A stretch of DNA of 64,000 nt, from the NCBI GenBank assembly GCA_026874595.1, contig CM049316.1, forward strand, positions 40,685,695 to 40,749,694, given 5' to 3'. Shown piece after piece: positions 37,526 through 48,234 of the stretch; the first letter of the stretch is position 1; every line of letters starts with the position of its first letter. Source of the DNA: Sipunculus nudus. Its lineage: Eukaryota; Annelida; Sipuncula; Golfingiida; Sipunculidae. Made by a program: the position numbers and the translations under genes. Below the pieces are notes generated by a model, which worked only from the letters and a program-made list of their open reading frames with translations, did no database searches and had not been told where the DNA came from.

Positions 37526-37719
37526 ATATGGTCACCAGAAACCATGGGCGCTATACCGCGCGCAGTTTGCGGATCCAATTTTACCGCGTGTCTCATACCA
37601 CATACCGCTTACCGCCAAGTAAATGCTCCATGAGATTTTATATCGCATTCCGCATACCGCGTTCAGCTGCCGCACTCCGCATATCGCATTCCGCGCGCCC
37701 GGTAAACGCAGCTTTATAA

Positions 37720-38340
37720 CCACAGGAACAAAGTGTAACGGCAGTAATGTTGAAAAATAAGGCCTAAGGGACTTAGCGACCTTTTGCTCGAGGAAACATA
37801 TTAATGTTAAGTATAGAAAAGAAAAAAAAATAAACATATTTAAGGATATGTAATCTTGCACTTTATTCTGTATATTTCCCAGCAGGCTCAGCGGGGCGCG
37901 TAACTGTTTCATTGATGATAGAAAAGCTAGAAAACCGGAGTTTCTCAAGCGTAGGTCGGAGAAAATTACAGCCGGGCCAGTCGGTGCAAGTTTCTTTAAT
38001 GTAATTCTGACAATGTGCGCATGAATCTTTTGGAGACAGGAAGAAGAAAATGTTTCATTGTGTCTTCCTGACATCAAAGACGGGCGTCTACGCGGGGATC
38101 GGGAAACCCAACAATTCATGTTTATACCTCATTTACTTGTTCCAGGTATATATATAAAATATAAAAAATATTATAAAATATAAAAAAGGGTACGTCATAC
38201 CTGCTGGCATACTGTAAATCATCGGACAACTAGATTCTCCAATCGAAACTTGGGAAACCTCCTGCAAGAAGAAAATTTAAAACTCTGTTAAATTCCTTAA
38301 AACACATATATTTAAAGGACAATTTTTATATAACAAATAA
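37720..38340. other. No recognisable feature
   Basis: The 195-codon minus frame 37532-38119 is the longest after the RT. Its 3' third is the GC-rich arm of the foldback element, and the rest lacks motifs. I reject it as a gene. Confidence 0.45.
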
Positions 38341-38341
38341 C

Positions 38342-38803
38342 AAAAACAGGTTTGTAGCTGAAGAAGTTTGTATGCGTGATAATTATCTCGAGGCTTATTT
38401 TATAAAAAGTAAAAATAAATGTAAAAATATTTTTAAAATATTCTTTTGTATATAGGATTGTTACACATCCCTTTCCATTAGGTGCTTTGGGGTGGGGAGC
38501 GTCAAATAGCAGCTTTTATTAATTTTCATCGACTGTGCGTTGGTTGTACTGATTTTTTATCTATCATTTGCATTCTTTTGTGTCGCCCCACCTATAAGAA
38601 TAACCACATTATCTGTTTCATGAGTTCATGTTATGTTCCATTTCTACTTCGATTATAAATGTGGCAGTCTCATATGTTTTTATTACACACGCACACTCAA
38701 CAAAGCACACACAATCCCCTAGAGGTGGAAACTTCAGACAGAAAAGGAATGTTGCGAACATTATGTGGTATTTATGGGAGAAATATATTTTATAAATTTA
38801 ATG
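38342..38803 (+). repeat. Direct duplication, copy 1
   Basis: Copy 1 of a block shared with 38953-39397: GATTGTTACACATCC, TTTGGGGTGGGGAGCGTCAA, TCGACTGTGCGTTGGTTGTA and TGTGTCGCCCCACCTAT occur in the same order. About 90% identical by eye, with small indels such as GCACAC near 38690. Confidence 0.9.
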
Positions 38804-38952
38804 GTTTATACCGCCATATGTCTGAAATATTTGAAAAATTAAATATATAATTTTATGATTTATTTCTGGAGGAAATAATTTTGTGCATTTTTGTTACACT
38901 TTTATAACTCTTGTCCCTTAGGAAATTTGTTTAACTTTTTCATATGTTACAC

Positions 38953-39397
38953 ATAAAAAAGGGGTTTGTTGCTGAGGAAGCTTGTGTGCGTCATAATAAG
39001 CTCGAGGCTTATTTCATAAAAATTTTAAAAAATGTAAAAAATATTTTTAAAATATTCTTTTGTATATAGGATTGTTACACATCCATATTGCATTAGGTGA
39101 TTTGGGGTGGGGAGCGTCAATTAGCAGCTTTCATTAATTTTCATCGACTGTGCGTTGGTTGTACTGATTTTTTATCTATCATCTGCAATCTTTGTGTCGC
39201 CCCACCTATTAGAATAACCAAATTATCTGTTTCATGATTTCATGTTATGTTCCATTTCTACTTCGATTATAAATGTGGCAGTCTCATATGTTTTTATTAC
39301 ACACTCAACAAAGCACACATAATCCCCGAGAGGCGGAAACTTCAGACAGAAAAAGAATGTGGTATTTATGGAAGAAATATATTTTATAAATTTTATT
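38953..39397 (+). repeat. Direct duplication, copy 2
   Basis: Second copy, offset about 612 bp from the first. It lacks the GTTGCGAACATT segment seen at 38750 in copy 1. Between the copies lie about 150 bp of unrelated AT-rich DNA. The block holds no credible frame. Confidence 0.9.
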
Positions 39398-39399
39398 AT

Positions 39400-40165
39400 T
39401 AACCACTGCATGCTGAGAAAGGACATCTCGATGTCAATCGCTAGGGAGTTCTAATGGGGTGAAGAATGTCCGGACCAATGAGTTCGGATATCACATCGTG
39501 GATCCAAGTTTCAGAACGTCCGATAAGTAATTCTCATTGGTCATTTTGAAAACTCATTAGCCGCAAAAATAAGAAAATCCTGCAATAGAAGGCAGTGGTT
39601 AAGTGTAAGAAGTTACAAAACGAATGTATCGTGAACAATGCGGGTGGACTGTCATTTGCTTTTGGTTTTATACGCTCGATTTGCTTGTAGTTTTGCATTG
39701 CAATTTTTTTGTCACAATTACTCATGATTCGGTAAAGTCGAGTTTGCAAATGGTTTTGCACTGTCTTAATTTGAAAAGATATTTGTCCAGCTTTTGTTCA
39801 GGATGGACTTGCTCATGGTATTCTACTTATGAGTGTCTGTTCACGTTCTACAGCCGTTTTTTCATGTTTTTGTCTTTTCTTATAAGGTTGTTTTGTTGTT
39901 TCTGTCGTTGTTTTTTTTTCTACAGCCGGTTTTGGCCATGTTTTTCCTTTCTTACAAAGTTTTGTAGTTTTTTCTACCTCTGGTTTTATTGCGCATATTT
40001 TTAAAACGAAGTATGCATTGCCAATCAATGATAAAAAATGTAAAGGAGCGAGATCTGTGTATGTTTTATCCTTTTAAGGATTTCCGCGCGGGATACATGG
40101 ATTTGTTGCAGATGTCAGAGCTATTGGTCATGAGAACGCAAGGCTGGCAAGACAACAATAATATG
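39400..40165. other. Low-complexity T-rich region
   Basis: T-rich plus strand. Frame 39624-40004 (126 codons) is a Phe/Cys/Tyr-rich low-complexity reading, and the minus frame 39813-40028 is Lys/Thr-rich. The segments TTCTACAGCCGTTTTTTCATG (39847 on) and TTCTACAGCCGGTTTTGGCCATG (39918 on) are a 71-bp tandem duplication. Confidence 0.4.
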
Positions 40166-40170
40166 TTCAC

Positions 40171-40654
40171 CTGGAGCTGTAACGATACATTATCTCACGA
40201 TACTATACTTAACGCGATACTTTAACCACGATATGATACATTATACGATATGAGTTTTATTTATTACTTTTCCTTTTAAAAGAACAACTATCAATTTTGA
40301 AATTTGAAATTGTTCCAAGAACACTTACCATTACGTTTGCCTATTTCCAACAATTAACATAAATGACCTAATATAGGCATACAGCAGTCACAATTCACGA
40401 ATAAATATCCTGCATACTGATGTGACGATAATATATATTTAAAAAATGCATTACATAGTGAGAGGATTAAAAATACGCTCGGGCCGCTCATGAATATTAA
40501 ACGTCGAAGATCCTTAGTTTAATGTCGGACTTTCGGCTTGACGGTCGTATATCGTCAGTGTATTTGTACTAGGCCATGGTATCTGAAAATGCAGGTCCGG
40601 TATTTGACTTTTGTATCGCGGTGTTTTGGTTGATCGGTGTATCGTTTCAGTCCT
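40171..40654. mobile_element. hAT-like non-autonomous element
   Basis: Left end CTGGAGCTGTAACGATACA; right end inverse CAGGACTGAAACGATACA. These resemble hAT ends of the CAGNGNTGTAACGATAC kind. Subterminal CGATA is repeated five times in the left 75 bp, and in inverse near the right end. GTTCA stands near both ends (40165-40169, 40656-40660), a decayed 8-bp target duplication at best. No transposase frame. Confidence 0.55.
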
Positions 40655-40659
40655 GGTTC

Positions 40660-41060
40660 AATTTACACTCCAAATGTTTTTGGATCGTTTTTAGCGTATG
40701 TGTTCTAACTTCTAAGTCCTCGGCAATATTTCTAAACAATATTAACGAATACTGATTAGCGATATACAAATGCAATAAATGTTGTGACCTTCATGCAAGC
40801 TGGCAAAATTTCACGTATTTGTGTCTCCAACGGTTAACTTTCATGAAATAAACCACTCGCGATCACTTTTTTTAGATGCAATTAAGACTTTATAAAATCA
40901 GACCTGTTTTAAATCAGGTCTAAATGATCAAGGTGATCCATTTAGAATTCAGTACCCTTTAATCTCATTTTAAAGTATTTTTGTCTACATCGGTAAACAT
41001 TCATAAAATAAATCACCGATTTAGTTTTACCTATCTGCAAGTAGCTTTGAAGGCTTGCAG
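40660..41060. other. No recognisable feature; one small hairpin
   Basis: AGACCTG/CAGGTCT (about 40900-40921) makes a 7-bp stem. Otherwise ordinary AT-rich DNA. Confidence 0.4.
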
Positions 41061-41065
41061 GCCGG

Positions 41066-41700
41066 TGCATACACGCACACCTACCGATTAAGCCAACACA
41101 CCAGATGACCGATTCCGGCCATTTGGTCACTCCGGCTTTCGTCTTCTAAATTGCTATTTTTGTTATGAACAATGGAACAGGGGATGTAAAGATGTAAATC
41201 TTTCGCTAGATTTGAAAAATTCCGGGCCGGCAGCTTCTTCAAGTCGTCCTTTTCATCTACCGACATATTCGGAACCGAAAAAATCGCCTGATTTTCAACC
41301 TATATTTCCTTCTCTTTATCATTTCTGACGGCATTAATTATTCTGGAGACGAAATCAGAAATGACAAAAATGACCGGAGAAATCTGGTGATCTGCGAGAA
41401 ATTCGGTAGGTCTGCAGGCACTCACCGGCCGGCGAGACTTGTAAATTTTTACATCCGGTTCAAAAAGTCGGCCAGCAAAAAAAATGGTTACGGACCAAAT
41501 CGGCCGAACTGTCATTGATTTTGTCAAGAACTTTTGCAGCCAATATTTTGCTAAATTTTGTAAAATCATTCGCTAAATTTGTAAAATCCCGGACCGGCAA
41601 CACGGGCACATGTGCGAAGACTACCGATTTGTCCGTCCGACAAAGTCTCACCAGGAAAAAAAAATCTTTAGTCTTGGGCCGGTTAAATGCTCCCGAGTTT
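41066..41700 (+). repeat. Dispersed repeat D, copy 2, with internal duplication
   Basis: 41066-41203 matches 7722-7855. The downstream part repeats itself: TCGCTAGATTTGAAAAATTC followed by CGGGCCGGCAGC (about 41210) and TCGCTAAATTTGTAAAATCC followed by CGGACCGGCAAC (about 41571), 360 bp apart. Many CCGG boxes. No coding. Confidence 0.5.
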
Positions 41701-41958
41701 TAAACAGTAAAGCTATAATAACTCTGTTCAGTTCAAGTGAAAGGTAACAGGGTTTTCAACTGGAAGAGTATTAACTACTGTATAAATAGACATCTTATTA
41801 TTACTGTAACCTAATACCAAATTTAATTAGAACTCCTTTACGGGCATATCTATAGGACTGTACTTCAGTTTACCGTGCATGTTCCCTTATTTTGCTCGCT
41901 TTTATTGGCACACGTGTACCCTTATACCATATATAGTTATGTCCTTGCAGCTAAATGA

Positions 41959-41986
41959 TTTATATATATATATATATATATATATG
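41959..41986. repeat. (TA)n microsatellite
   Basis: About 14 units. Confidence 0.9.
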
Positions 41987-42034
41987 AAGACACACCGGTA
42001 TAGTATCTACTCCCATATCCTAAATATACTCAGT

Positions 42035-43740
42035 ATATATTAATAATTTAATAATTATTTATTTTATAAGGCGTATAATCCATGATGATACATGCTCTAA
42101 AACGCTATTACATAACTAAAATACAATAAGCAATCAATAAACATACCATTGTAAGAATATGAAATTAAAGTCAATTGACTAAAATATTACATTCAGAAAC
42201 TTACAGTATTAAATAATACATTTAAAAGTCAATATTTCAAATATTTGTTAAAACTTCCATAATTCCACTAAAATGTTCAAACATTTCACTATCAATCGTA
42301 TAAAATATCGAACAAAATGACTAGGCATAAAAGTATTCCATGAAAAAATATGTTTTTAATTTACTTTTAAATTCTGAGATACTGGTGGCTTCTCTTAGAG
42401 TATCTGGTAGGTCATTCCTGAGTTTCGGGCCAACTACACTGAATGCCCGATTTTGTACACAGGACGATTTGGTAAAAGGCACGACCAGTAAGTTTTTTGC
42501 TGCTGACTGAAGGCTTCTTAATGGTGTATAACTGTGAATAAGCTCTTGCAGGTAAAGAGGAGCTAAATTATTAACATTTTGAATTTTATCCTTTGCACAA
42601 CGGGCAGCCAATGCAGAGAATACAAAATTGGTGTAAATGGTCTGATTCTGAACCTCCCGTAATAATCCTCGCCGCAGCACTCTGTATACTTTGCAGTCGA
42701 TTTGTTAATGATGAGGGAGTTCCACACAAGAGTGCATTGCAATAATCTTATTTAGAAGTAATAAAAGAATGAACTATTTGCTCCAAAGACTCTCTGTTCA
42801 GAAACTTTCTTATTTTACTGATATTACGAATATGTATATATGAAGCCTTGCAGAATGCCATTACATGGGCTTCCATAGATGCATGTGAATCAAAAATAAC
42901 ACCAATATTTCTTACTTTCGATGATGATGTAATTTGATGAGAGCCAATGTGAAGTGTGGGTAAACCAATTTCTCTTAACAGTTGTTTATGTGCAATTAAT
43001 ATGGCTTCTGTTTTTTCATCATTCATTTTCAATTGATGCTGGCTCATCCACTTTTAAAACACACAATTCCATCTGGTGAATGGTACTGTCCAGTTCACTA
43101 GATTTGAATGCTACATATAATTGTGTATCATCTGCATAAAAATGATAGTTGATCGAATTTTGACGAAGAAGGGAACCAAGGGATGATGTATATATTGTAA
43201 ATAAAATAGGTCCAAGGACTGAGCCTTGTGGTATCCCACAATTTAATTGTTTTGCTCTTGAGTTATTGCCCTTTATCTTCACAATTTGGGAACGATTTCT
43301 TAGATATGACGAAAACCAATTCAAAACAGTGTCTGTAAATCCCAGATGCTGCAGTGTTCTTATCATACAATCATGATCAATTGTATCAAAAGCTGCAGAG
43401 AGATTTAACAGGATTAACAAAACTGCCTTATTTTGACCAAGGGCGCAAAGTATATCATTCTGAATAAGTACTAAGGCTGTCTCTGTACTGTGCCCTTTCC
43501 TGTATGCAGATTGATATGGTTCTAACAAGTCATTATTTTCCAAATAACTGCAAATCTGTAAAGCCACCACTTTTTCCAGAACCTTTGACACAAATGGCAA
43601 ATTTGACACAGGTCGATAGTTCTTCAAAATTTCTGGATCTAAATTACATTTCTTGACCATTTCTTGATCATTATATTCAATGAAGTTTCTGAGTACCAAA
43701 CTCCCTTCCAAGTGGAAAACATCGCTTGTTTCGAAGTAAA
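42035..43740 (-). pseudogene. CR1/L2-like non-LTR retrotransposon, 5'-truncated, reverse transcriptase remnant
   Basis: Minus strand. Codes for the reverse transcriptase that copied the element RNA at its target site. The main frame 43711-43019 holds the RT fingers and palm: NYRPVSNLPFVSKVLEK, then LSAAFDTIDHD (motif A), GIPQGSVLGP (motif B) and FYADDTQLY (motif C), so catalytic residues are present. Frames 43047-42748 (thumb, LGVIFDSH-like NIGVIFDSH) and 42680-42321 (C-terminal tail) continue it in shifted frames, with a stop near 42745. The endonuclease and ORF1 are missing. The 3' end is ACGCCTTATAAAATAAATAA plus ATT repeats near 42035-42080, typical of L2/CR1. An 11-bp AAGATTAAATT tandem lies at the 5' break (43745-43793). 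Dead copy. Confidence 0.9.
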
Positions 43741-43859
43741 ATTACTGCGATTAAATTAAGACCAAGATTAAATTAAGATTAAATTAAGATTTACTTTGGT
43801 CCCGATAGAAGAAGGTTTAAATGTGTATGTATATTATATTTGTAAATATAAATATATAT

Positions 43860-44083
43860 ATTTATAGAGATAGAGAGAGACAGAGAGACGTATGAATAGC
43901 CATGGTGGTTCATTGTATATAGAAATGGCAATGGGACATGAAAACACAATGGGACATCAATACACATCGGTTCATAAAATACAACAATGCATTACTGTCA
44001 CTACTTGCATGTAAATAGCACTCATCAGGTAACTGAGTTGTGTTGGTTTGTGCTTGTTCATGTTCGGGTGCGTGTATGATTAT
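43860..44083 (-). other. 3' flank of the Penelope-like remnant
   Basis: A GA-rich stretch (43867-43890) and duplicated AATGGGACATGAAAACACAA / AATGGGACATCAATACACAT (43929 on). It lies downstream of the GIY-YIG frame on the minus strand and may be its 3' UTR. Confidence 0.35.
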
Positions 44084-44497
44084 TTACGGTTGACTGGTAT
44101 TCGCTGTACGATGCATGCTAGTGTAAAGGTATTCGCTTCGTTTATTGAGGAGTGGCGTTCTTTTGTACGTCATGATTTGTAGCTTCGCATAGGGTACATC
44201 TGTTAGCCATTGCTGTAAAAGCTGGATTAGCGATAATGGACCATTTAATACTGTGTGAAGAACCTTGTCTTTTGAGTTATCATAGTTCTGTTTCTTTTTC
44301 ATGTAGCTCGTATATTTAAATGAATTCTCGTGGTTTGCACAGCGGCTTTTAAAAGTGCTTCCCGTGTTTCCAATGCATGAGACAGTGCCGTTGTTTGTTG
44401 TTAAATCGGCTTTATAAACAACGCTGGTTATCAAAAAATTTCCGTTCAGTGGGCATTCCCCTTTATTTATAATATATAAATATATAATTTTTATCAA
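44084..44497 (-). pseudogene. Penelope-like element, GIY-YIG endonuclease domain remnant
   Basis: A minus-strand frame of 137 codons. In this family the GIY-YIG domain nicks DNA for target-primed insertion and sits at the C-terminus of the Penelope polyprotein. Seen: NKGECPLNGNFLITSVVYKA, the cysteine/PLNG linker and first beta strand (VVYKA in place of GIY); CIGNTGSTFKSR, the YIG strand with the conserved Arg; NHENSFK; and near the end LLNKRSEYL with the expected Glu. The usual ELSKYIWKLK stretch is garbled, and the reverse transcriptase that should precede is absent. 5' truncated and decayed. Confidence 0.75.
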
Positions 44498-44510
44498 TTC
44501 TTTTTAGTAT

Positions 44511-44817
44511 GGTTGGGTGCCCTTGGACCATGGCGGCAGGTGGAAACAATTTTTGTTTGTGTTTGGCAGAGAAACTAGCAATCATAATCTCAAAACAAAA
44601 GAACCTATTGAACAAACGTTCGGAATTTGTTTCCACCTGACGCCATGGTCCAAGGGGACCCAACCGTGTTAAAAAAAAGAAATAATATGTTTGGCAGAGA
44701 AACTAGCAATCATAAGCTCAAAACAAAAGAACCTATTGAACAAACGTTCGGAATTTGTTTCCACCTGACGCCATGGTCCAAGGGGACCCAACCGTGTTAA
44801 AAAAAAAAGAAATAATA
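44511..44817 (+). repeat. Inverted and direct repeats flanking the Penelope remnant
   Basis: TTTGGCAGAGAAACTAGCAA starts two direct units (44562 and 44690), 128 bp apart and nearly identical through GTGTTAAAAAAAA. An inverted third piece, GGTTGGGTGCCCTTGGACCA onward (44511-44547), pairs with 44629-44665. Direct plus partial inverted repeats are usual for Penelope pseudo-LTRs. Confidence 0.85.
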
Positions 44818-44847
44818 AAAACCAATATCGCAATTAGTTGAACTTCC

Positions 44848-44888
44848 GTCACCAGATGAGCTGATGAGGCGAAACCGACGGTAGTGAC
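44848..44888 (+). ncRNA. Hammerhead-ribozyme-like fold (type I layout, one core base changed)
   Basis: Stem I GTCAC (44848-44852) with GTGAC (44884-44888). Core CAGATGA (44853-44859), where the consensus is CUGANGA. Stem II GCT/GGC (44860-44862, 44868-44870) with loop GATGA. GAA plus A (44871-44874). Stem III ACC/GGT with loop GAC (44874-44882). The base before the predicted cut is A44883. The only core departure is U4 to A, expected to cripple cleavage. Penelope-like elements are known to carry type I hammerheads in their pseudo-LTRs. It is on the plus strand, opposite the GIY-YIG frame. Confidence 0.6.
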
Positions 44889-44909
44889 TCAGATTCATCA
44901 TATACCTTA

Positions 44910-44911
<2 letters not shown>

Positions 44912-44967
<56 letters not shown>

Positions 44968-44968
44968 T
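44912..44968. repeat. (TA)n microsatellite
   Basis: About 27 units, starting some 25 bases after the ribozyme-like fold. Confidence 0.95.
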
Positions 44969-44969
44969 T

Positions 44970-46230
44970 ATAAACATATGATTGAAATTTGACGTGTAGT
45001 TAATGGTTTCCCAAAGACTTATTAATGCCTGCGGTACTATTTTGATTGCTACGGTCAATATCTAAAATAGAGACACTATGTTTGAAACCCTATAACTGTT
45101 AGCGGCTCATGTGGTGACTAACATAGTCAGTGTGTATTCAATATATATTTCTTTGGCAAAGTAGAATGGCACACACAATTATAAGGCGCACACACCGCCA
45201 AGGTCCAATTATTCATTTTTTTAACCAATATAACAGTCTTAATGAGAGTCCATAACAAAAGGGACCCGCACCAAATTTTATTGGAGCTTCAACTGCCTAT
45301 TCCTTATTGAATCATCATACTAAAAGAAGAAAAAAAAATACCTAACAAACACATCGAACAAATAAGCAAACAGACACTGATGAAAATATAAACTCCTTGG
45401 CCGAGGCAATAAAGTGGTCTTGTACTATGGCTTCAACGTACCCCGGGTGAAAACCCAAAGTTTTCCATAATTAATACAACCGAACGCTTAAAACTATAAA
45501 AAAAAATTAAAAAAAAAAGATTTAAAGAACACGACATAACTCAACCGAGAAGAATCGAGCGCACGCAGGCAAGAACGTTTTGAAGTCAAAATCAAGGGGT
45601 TTCCGCTTCCTGTCTGCGTGTACGTTTCTTTTGGTTTCCCCTCTTAATTGGACGCAGTCACTTCCGGTAGTTGCTTCAGAGCTCCCCAGATGGAAAAGAT
45701 GGCCGTGATTTTTAGTACGGTATCCTTGCTCTAATTCACTCCAGGGTTCCCTCTTTGTTGCCTGGACCCTCCGTGTTTGTCAATTAATGTTCTAGAGCGC
45801 CTGCGACAGAGTTTATTTGACATCTCTTTGGGAAACCAGGAAATATTTTTTTTAGAATGACGTAATAGCTTTCGTTTTTTTTTTGTACCAATAAACTTGG
45901 TCTGACTGAACGTTTAAGACTGAACTCAAGGACGCCTTGTTCCAGATACTTGGGATATTTATCATGTCGTAAGGAAGATATGGGTTCCTTTAGTTGTGTG
46001 ACTGTAAACTGTGTCAAGAATGTTAACTCATGATAACGACAATAGCGATATATGTGGTGAACGTAGCATTTACGGGGCTTCAATGGCTGACAAAACGGTG
46101 GCAATGTACAGACTGGTTAGGTTACCTGCAAAGGCGTCGTGTATTAAATTTTGACGATATATTGATGTACACTTGCGTGGTTTTTGTTGTTATTTTAAAA
46201 CTTAGCTAAAAAATACGCACGCACACACAC
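44970..46230. other. No recognisable feature
   Basis: A GC-richer patch at 45590-45790 has no repeat or exon signal. The 106-codon minus frame 45784-46104 lacks motifs. Confidence 0.45.
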
Positions 46231-46233
46231 ATC

Positions 46234-46255
46234 TATATATATATATATATAATTT

Positions 46256-46340
<85 letters not shown>
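46234..46340. repeat. Long (AT)n microsatellite
   Basis: About 100 bp with a few TTTTA/AAAT interruptions at the left side, preceded by a short CA tract. Confidence 0.95.
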
Positions 46341-46344
<4 letters not shown>

Positions 46345-46677
46345 CAGATAATAAATGTAAACGTAGGATGGGAAATGAAAGAAATGTTCTGTAATATCGG
46401 AAATTAAATAGTGTAGGAGATCAACCTTGACGGGTGTTTAATATATGTTAAAAAAAAGGAGACTGTATTCAGTACTGTATCCGGTTGGGTATTCGCAGAG
46501 TGTCCCAGTGGCAGATCTTCGTGGATTGGAACACCCCCTCCGCCCTTCCCGAATTCTGGATTCGCCATTGTCTCACAATTTTTTTTAAACTTACCTCTCA
46601 TTATTTGCTTCATTTGTAACTATAAACGCCGACGTCGTACCTAGATCATTAATGATATTACAAGCACTTACACGGCT

Positions 46678-47572
46678 GTTACGTATGTCTGTTTTATTGT
46701 GAGCTGTTGACATGTTTGTTTTATTGTGCGCTGTTGACTTTCTGATTCGTGTTTGGCTCAAGCCCTGGCGTTGCTATGCTACAGCGTTCCTTGTTCTAGC
46801 TGGCCGGGTGCGGCCCACGTGTAAACACAGCGGTCATGCTAGTCTGGGGCTTTCTCGCCTGGCCGAGCCGGGCCGGCCCACGTGTGAACCCTGATATGTA
46901 GAAACACAGCAATGTTGTTCTAGATGTTTCCAGAAAAGTGTGTACTATTGGGTTCTTTGGATCGTTCGAGAAATGGAAAGTTCTCGGCTTGAGGTGAAAA
47001 GTTATATAAAGGGGCTCCTTTTTAGAGCCGAGAGAGAGGAGAGAAATATTCCAGCGGACACAGAAGCGTGTAAGTCAGTTGTGGACCTTTTCGGCAATTA
47101 TAGGTTTTCTTCTAAATTGTTTACGGATCTTATATAGTCTTCAGTTTGCTTTCGGGATTATAACAAGAACTTCACTTTGGGATTACAACGGAATGATTTT
47201 ATGACTGAACTTGACCGTTATTCTCTGAGAATGTTTATGTGAACTGTTCATCTGGGTTATACGTTATAAAGGAATTGTTGTCGCTGTGACAGTAGTGGTC
47301 TCGAGGTACTGTACACTTTATTTATGTACTTGTATTGATTTACTGTTGTACTTTTGTAATACTGTGTAATTGTATTGATTAAGTGTATTGTAATGTAAGG
47401 ATTGTTTTAAGAATAAATTATAATTATTTGTTAACAGAAAACCATTGACTTCTTTATTCATTCCCCTAGAAATTGCACGCTGCCTAGTGTTACAGAATCT
47501 GATTTTTTTTATCTCCATTACAAAATTTGTTCGTCACGCATACGTGATCTGATGATATCAGGTTCCGTTACA
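46678..47572 (+). mobile_element. Probable solo LTR of a Gypsy-like element
   Basis: Starts TGTTACGTATGTCTG; ends either AGTGTTACA (47492) or CCGTTACA (47572). Within it: a strong TATA box GTTATATAAAGGGG (46999-47012), a GAGAGAGAGGAGAG leader, and a poly(A) signal AATAAA (47412-47417) followed by a T/C-rich stretch. U3 contains a 27-bp tandem duplication (ATGTCTGTTTTATTGTG and ATGTTTGTTTTATTGTG) and two CCCACGTGT boxes. No PBS, gag or pol lies next to it. The target duplication is not clear, so boundaries are approximate. Confidence 0.5.
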
Positions 47573-47574
47573 CG

Positions 47575-48110
47575 GAACAGAAAGTGAACAAGGAGGCAGA
47601 TAAACAACATAGGATATCTAGTGAAAACGGGGGTAGTGGGAACAATCATGTACATTCACTTAATGGCAGCGTGTGGTACATAATATCATTTGCTCTTAAA
47701 TGTAACTAAATCTTCATGTCTGTACGGGACAGAAAGACCGAGTGTTGTTTTTGGTAATTCTGTAACCCCTATATTATAACGTTATTACAATAGGGGTTGT
47801 CCAGTCTTGCTGTAATTGTCATTTAGCCTCATTCTGTAAAAATATATACGAGCAAGAAGAGACATTATATTTATTTTAATTGTATCCGGATGTATCAGGA
47901 CGAAAAATAAATTGCCATCAAGTGGACGATGAAACTTAATCAGATTCGTATCGAATTCTGCCGGAGTATTTCTACTAATTGTATCTCAGTTGAAATCTAT
48001 TTAAAAAAAAATCATGGCTGACTGTTCAGGTCAAAATTCTTTTGTAAAGAGGTCACTATAAGGTCTTTGTTAACATGATAATAATGTCCTCCCCCCCTTT
48101 CTCTCTCGCT
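47575..48110. other. No recognisable feature
   Basis: AT-rich, short frames only. Confidence 0.45.
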
Positions 48111-48115
48111 CTCCC

Positions 48116-48116
48116 T

Positions 48117-48153
<37 letters not shown>

Positions 48154-48192
48154 AAATATATATATATATATTAAACACACACACATATATAC

Positions 48193-48231
<39 letters not shown>
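48116..48231. repeat. Compound (TA)n, (CA)n, (TG)n block
   Basis: TA tracts at 48118-48150 and 48157-48171, CACACACAC at 48175-48184, then (TG)15 at 48200-48231. The CA and TG tracts are inverse to each other and could fold. Confidence 0.95.

Positions 48232-48234
<3 letters not shown>

Larger units (their letters stand above)
36958..37716. mobile_element. Foldback/MITE with ~105-bp terminal inverted repeats, split by a TRIM
   Basis: Left end (36960 on) AAGCTGCGTTAACCGGGC; right end (37714 backwards) AAGCTGCGTTTACCGGGC. The two arms match at about 85% for roughly 105 bp, then diverge. TA lies directly outside both ends (36958-36959 and 37715-37716), a possible 2-bp target duplication of Tc1/mariner type. 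The arms are GC-rich and contain subrepeats GCGGAATGCGATA and GCGGTATGCGG, unlike the AT-rich surroundings. Removing the inserted TRIM and one ATAT leaves about 364 bp, with no transposase. The superfamily is not settled. Confidence 0.8.

Noticed and set aside
37532-38119. 195-codon minus-strand open frame
   Set aside because: Its last third is the GC-rich arm of the foldback element, and the rest has no motif or splice context.
39624-40004. 126-codon plus frame rich in Phe, Cys and Tyr
   Set aside because: T-rich low complexity with an internal 71-bp tandem duplication; it looks like a membrane protein only because of base composition.
42321-43711. Functional reverse transcriptase gene
   Set aside because: The catalytic motifs are intact, but the coding region is split over three frames, has a stop near 42745 and lacks the endonuclease.
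47547-47572. CTGATGATATCAGG as a ribozyme core
   Set aside because: No GAAA follows; it is a small palindrome near the LTR end.
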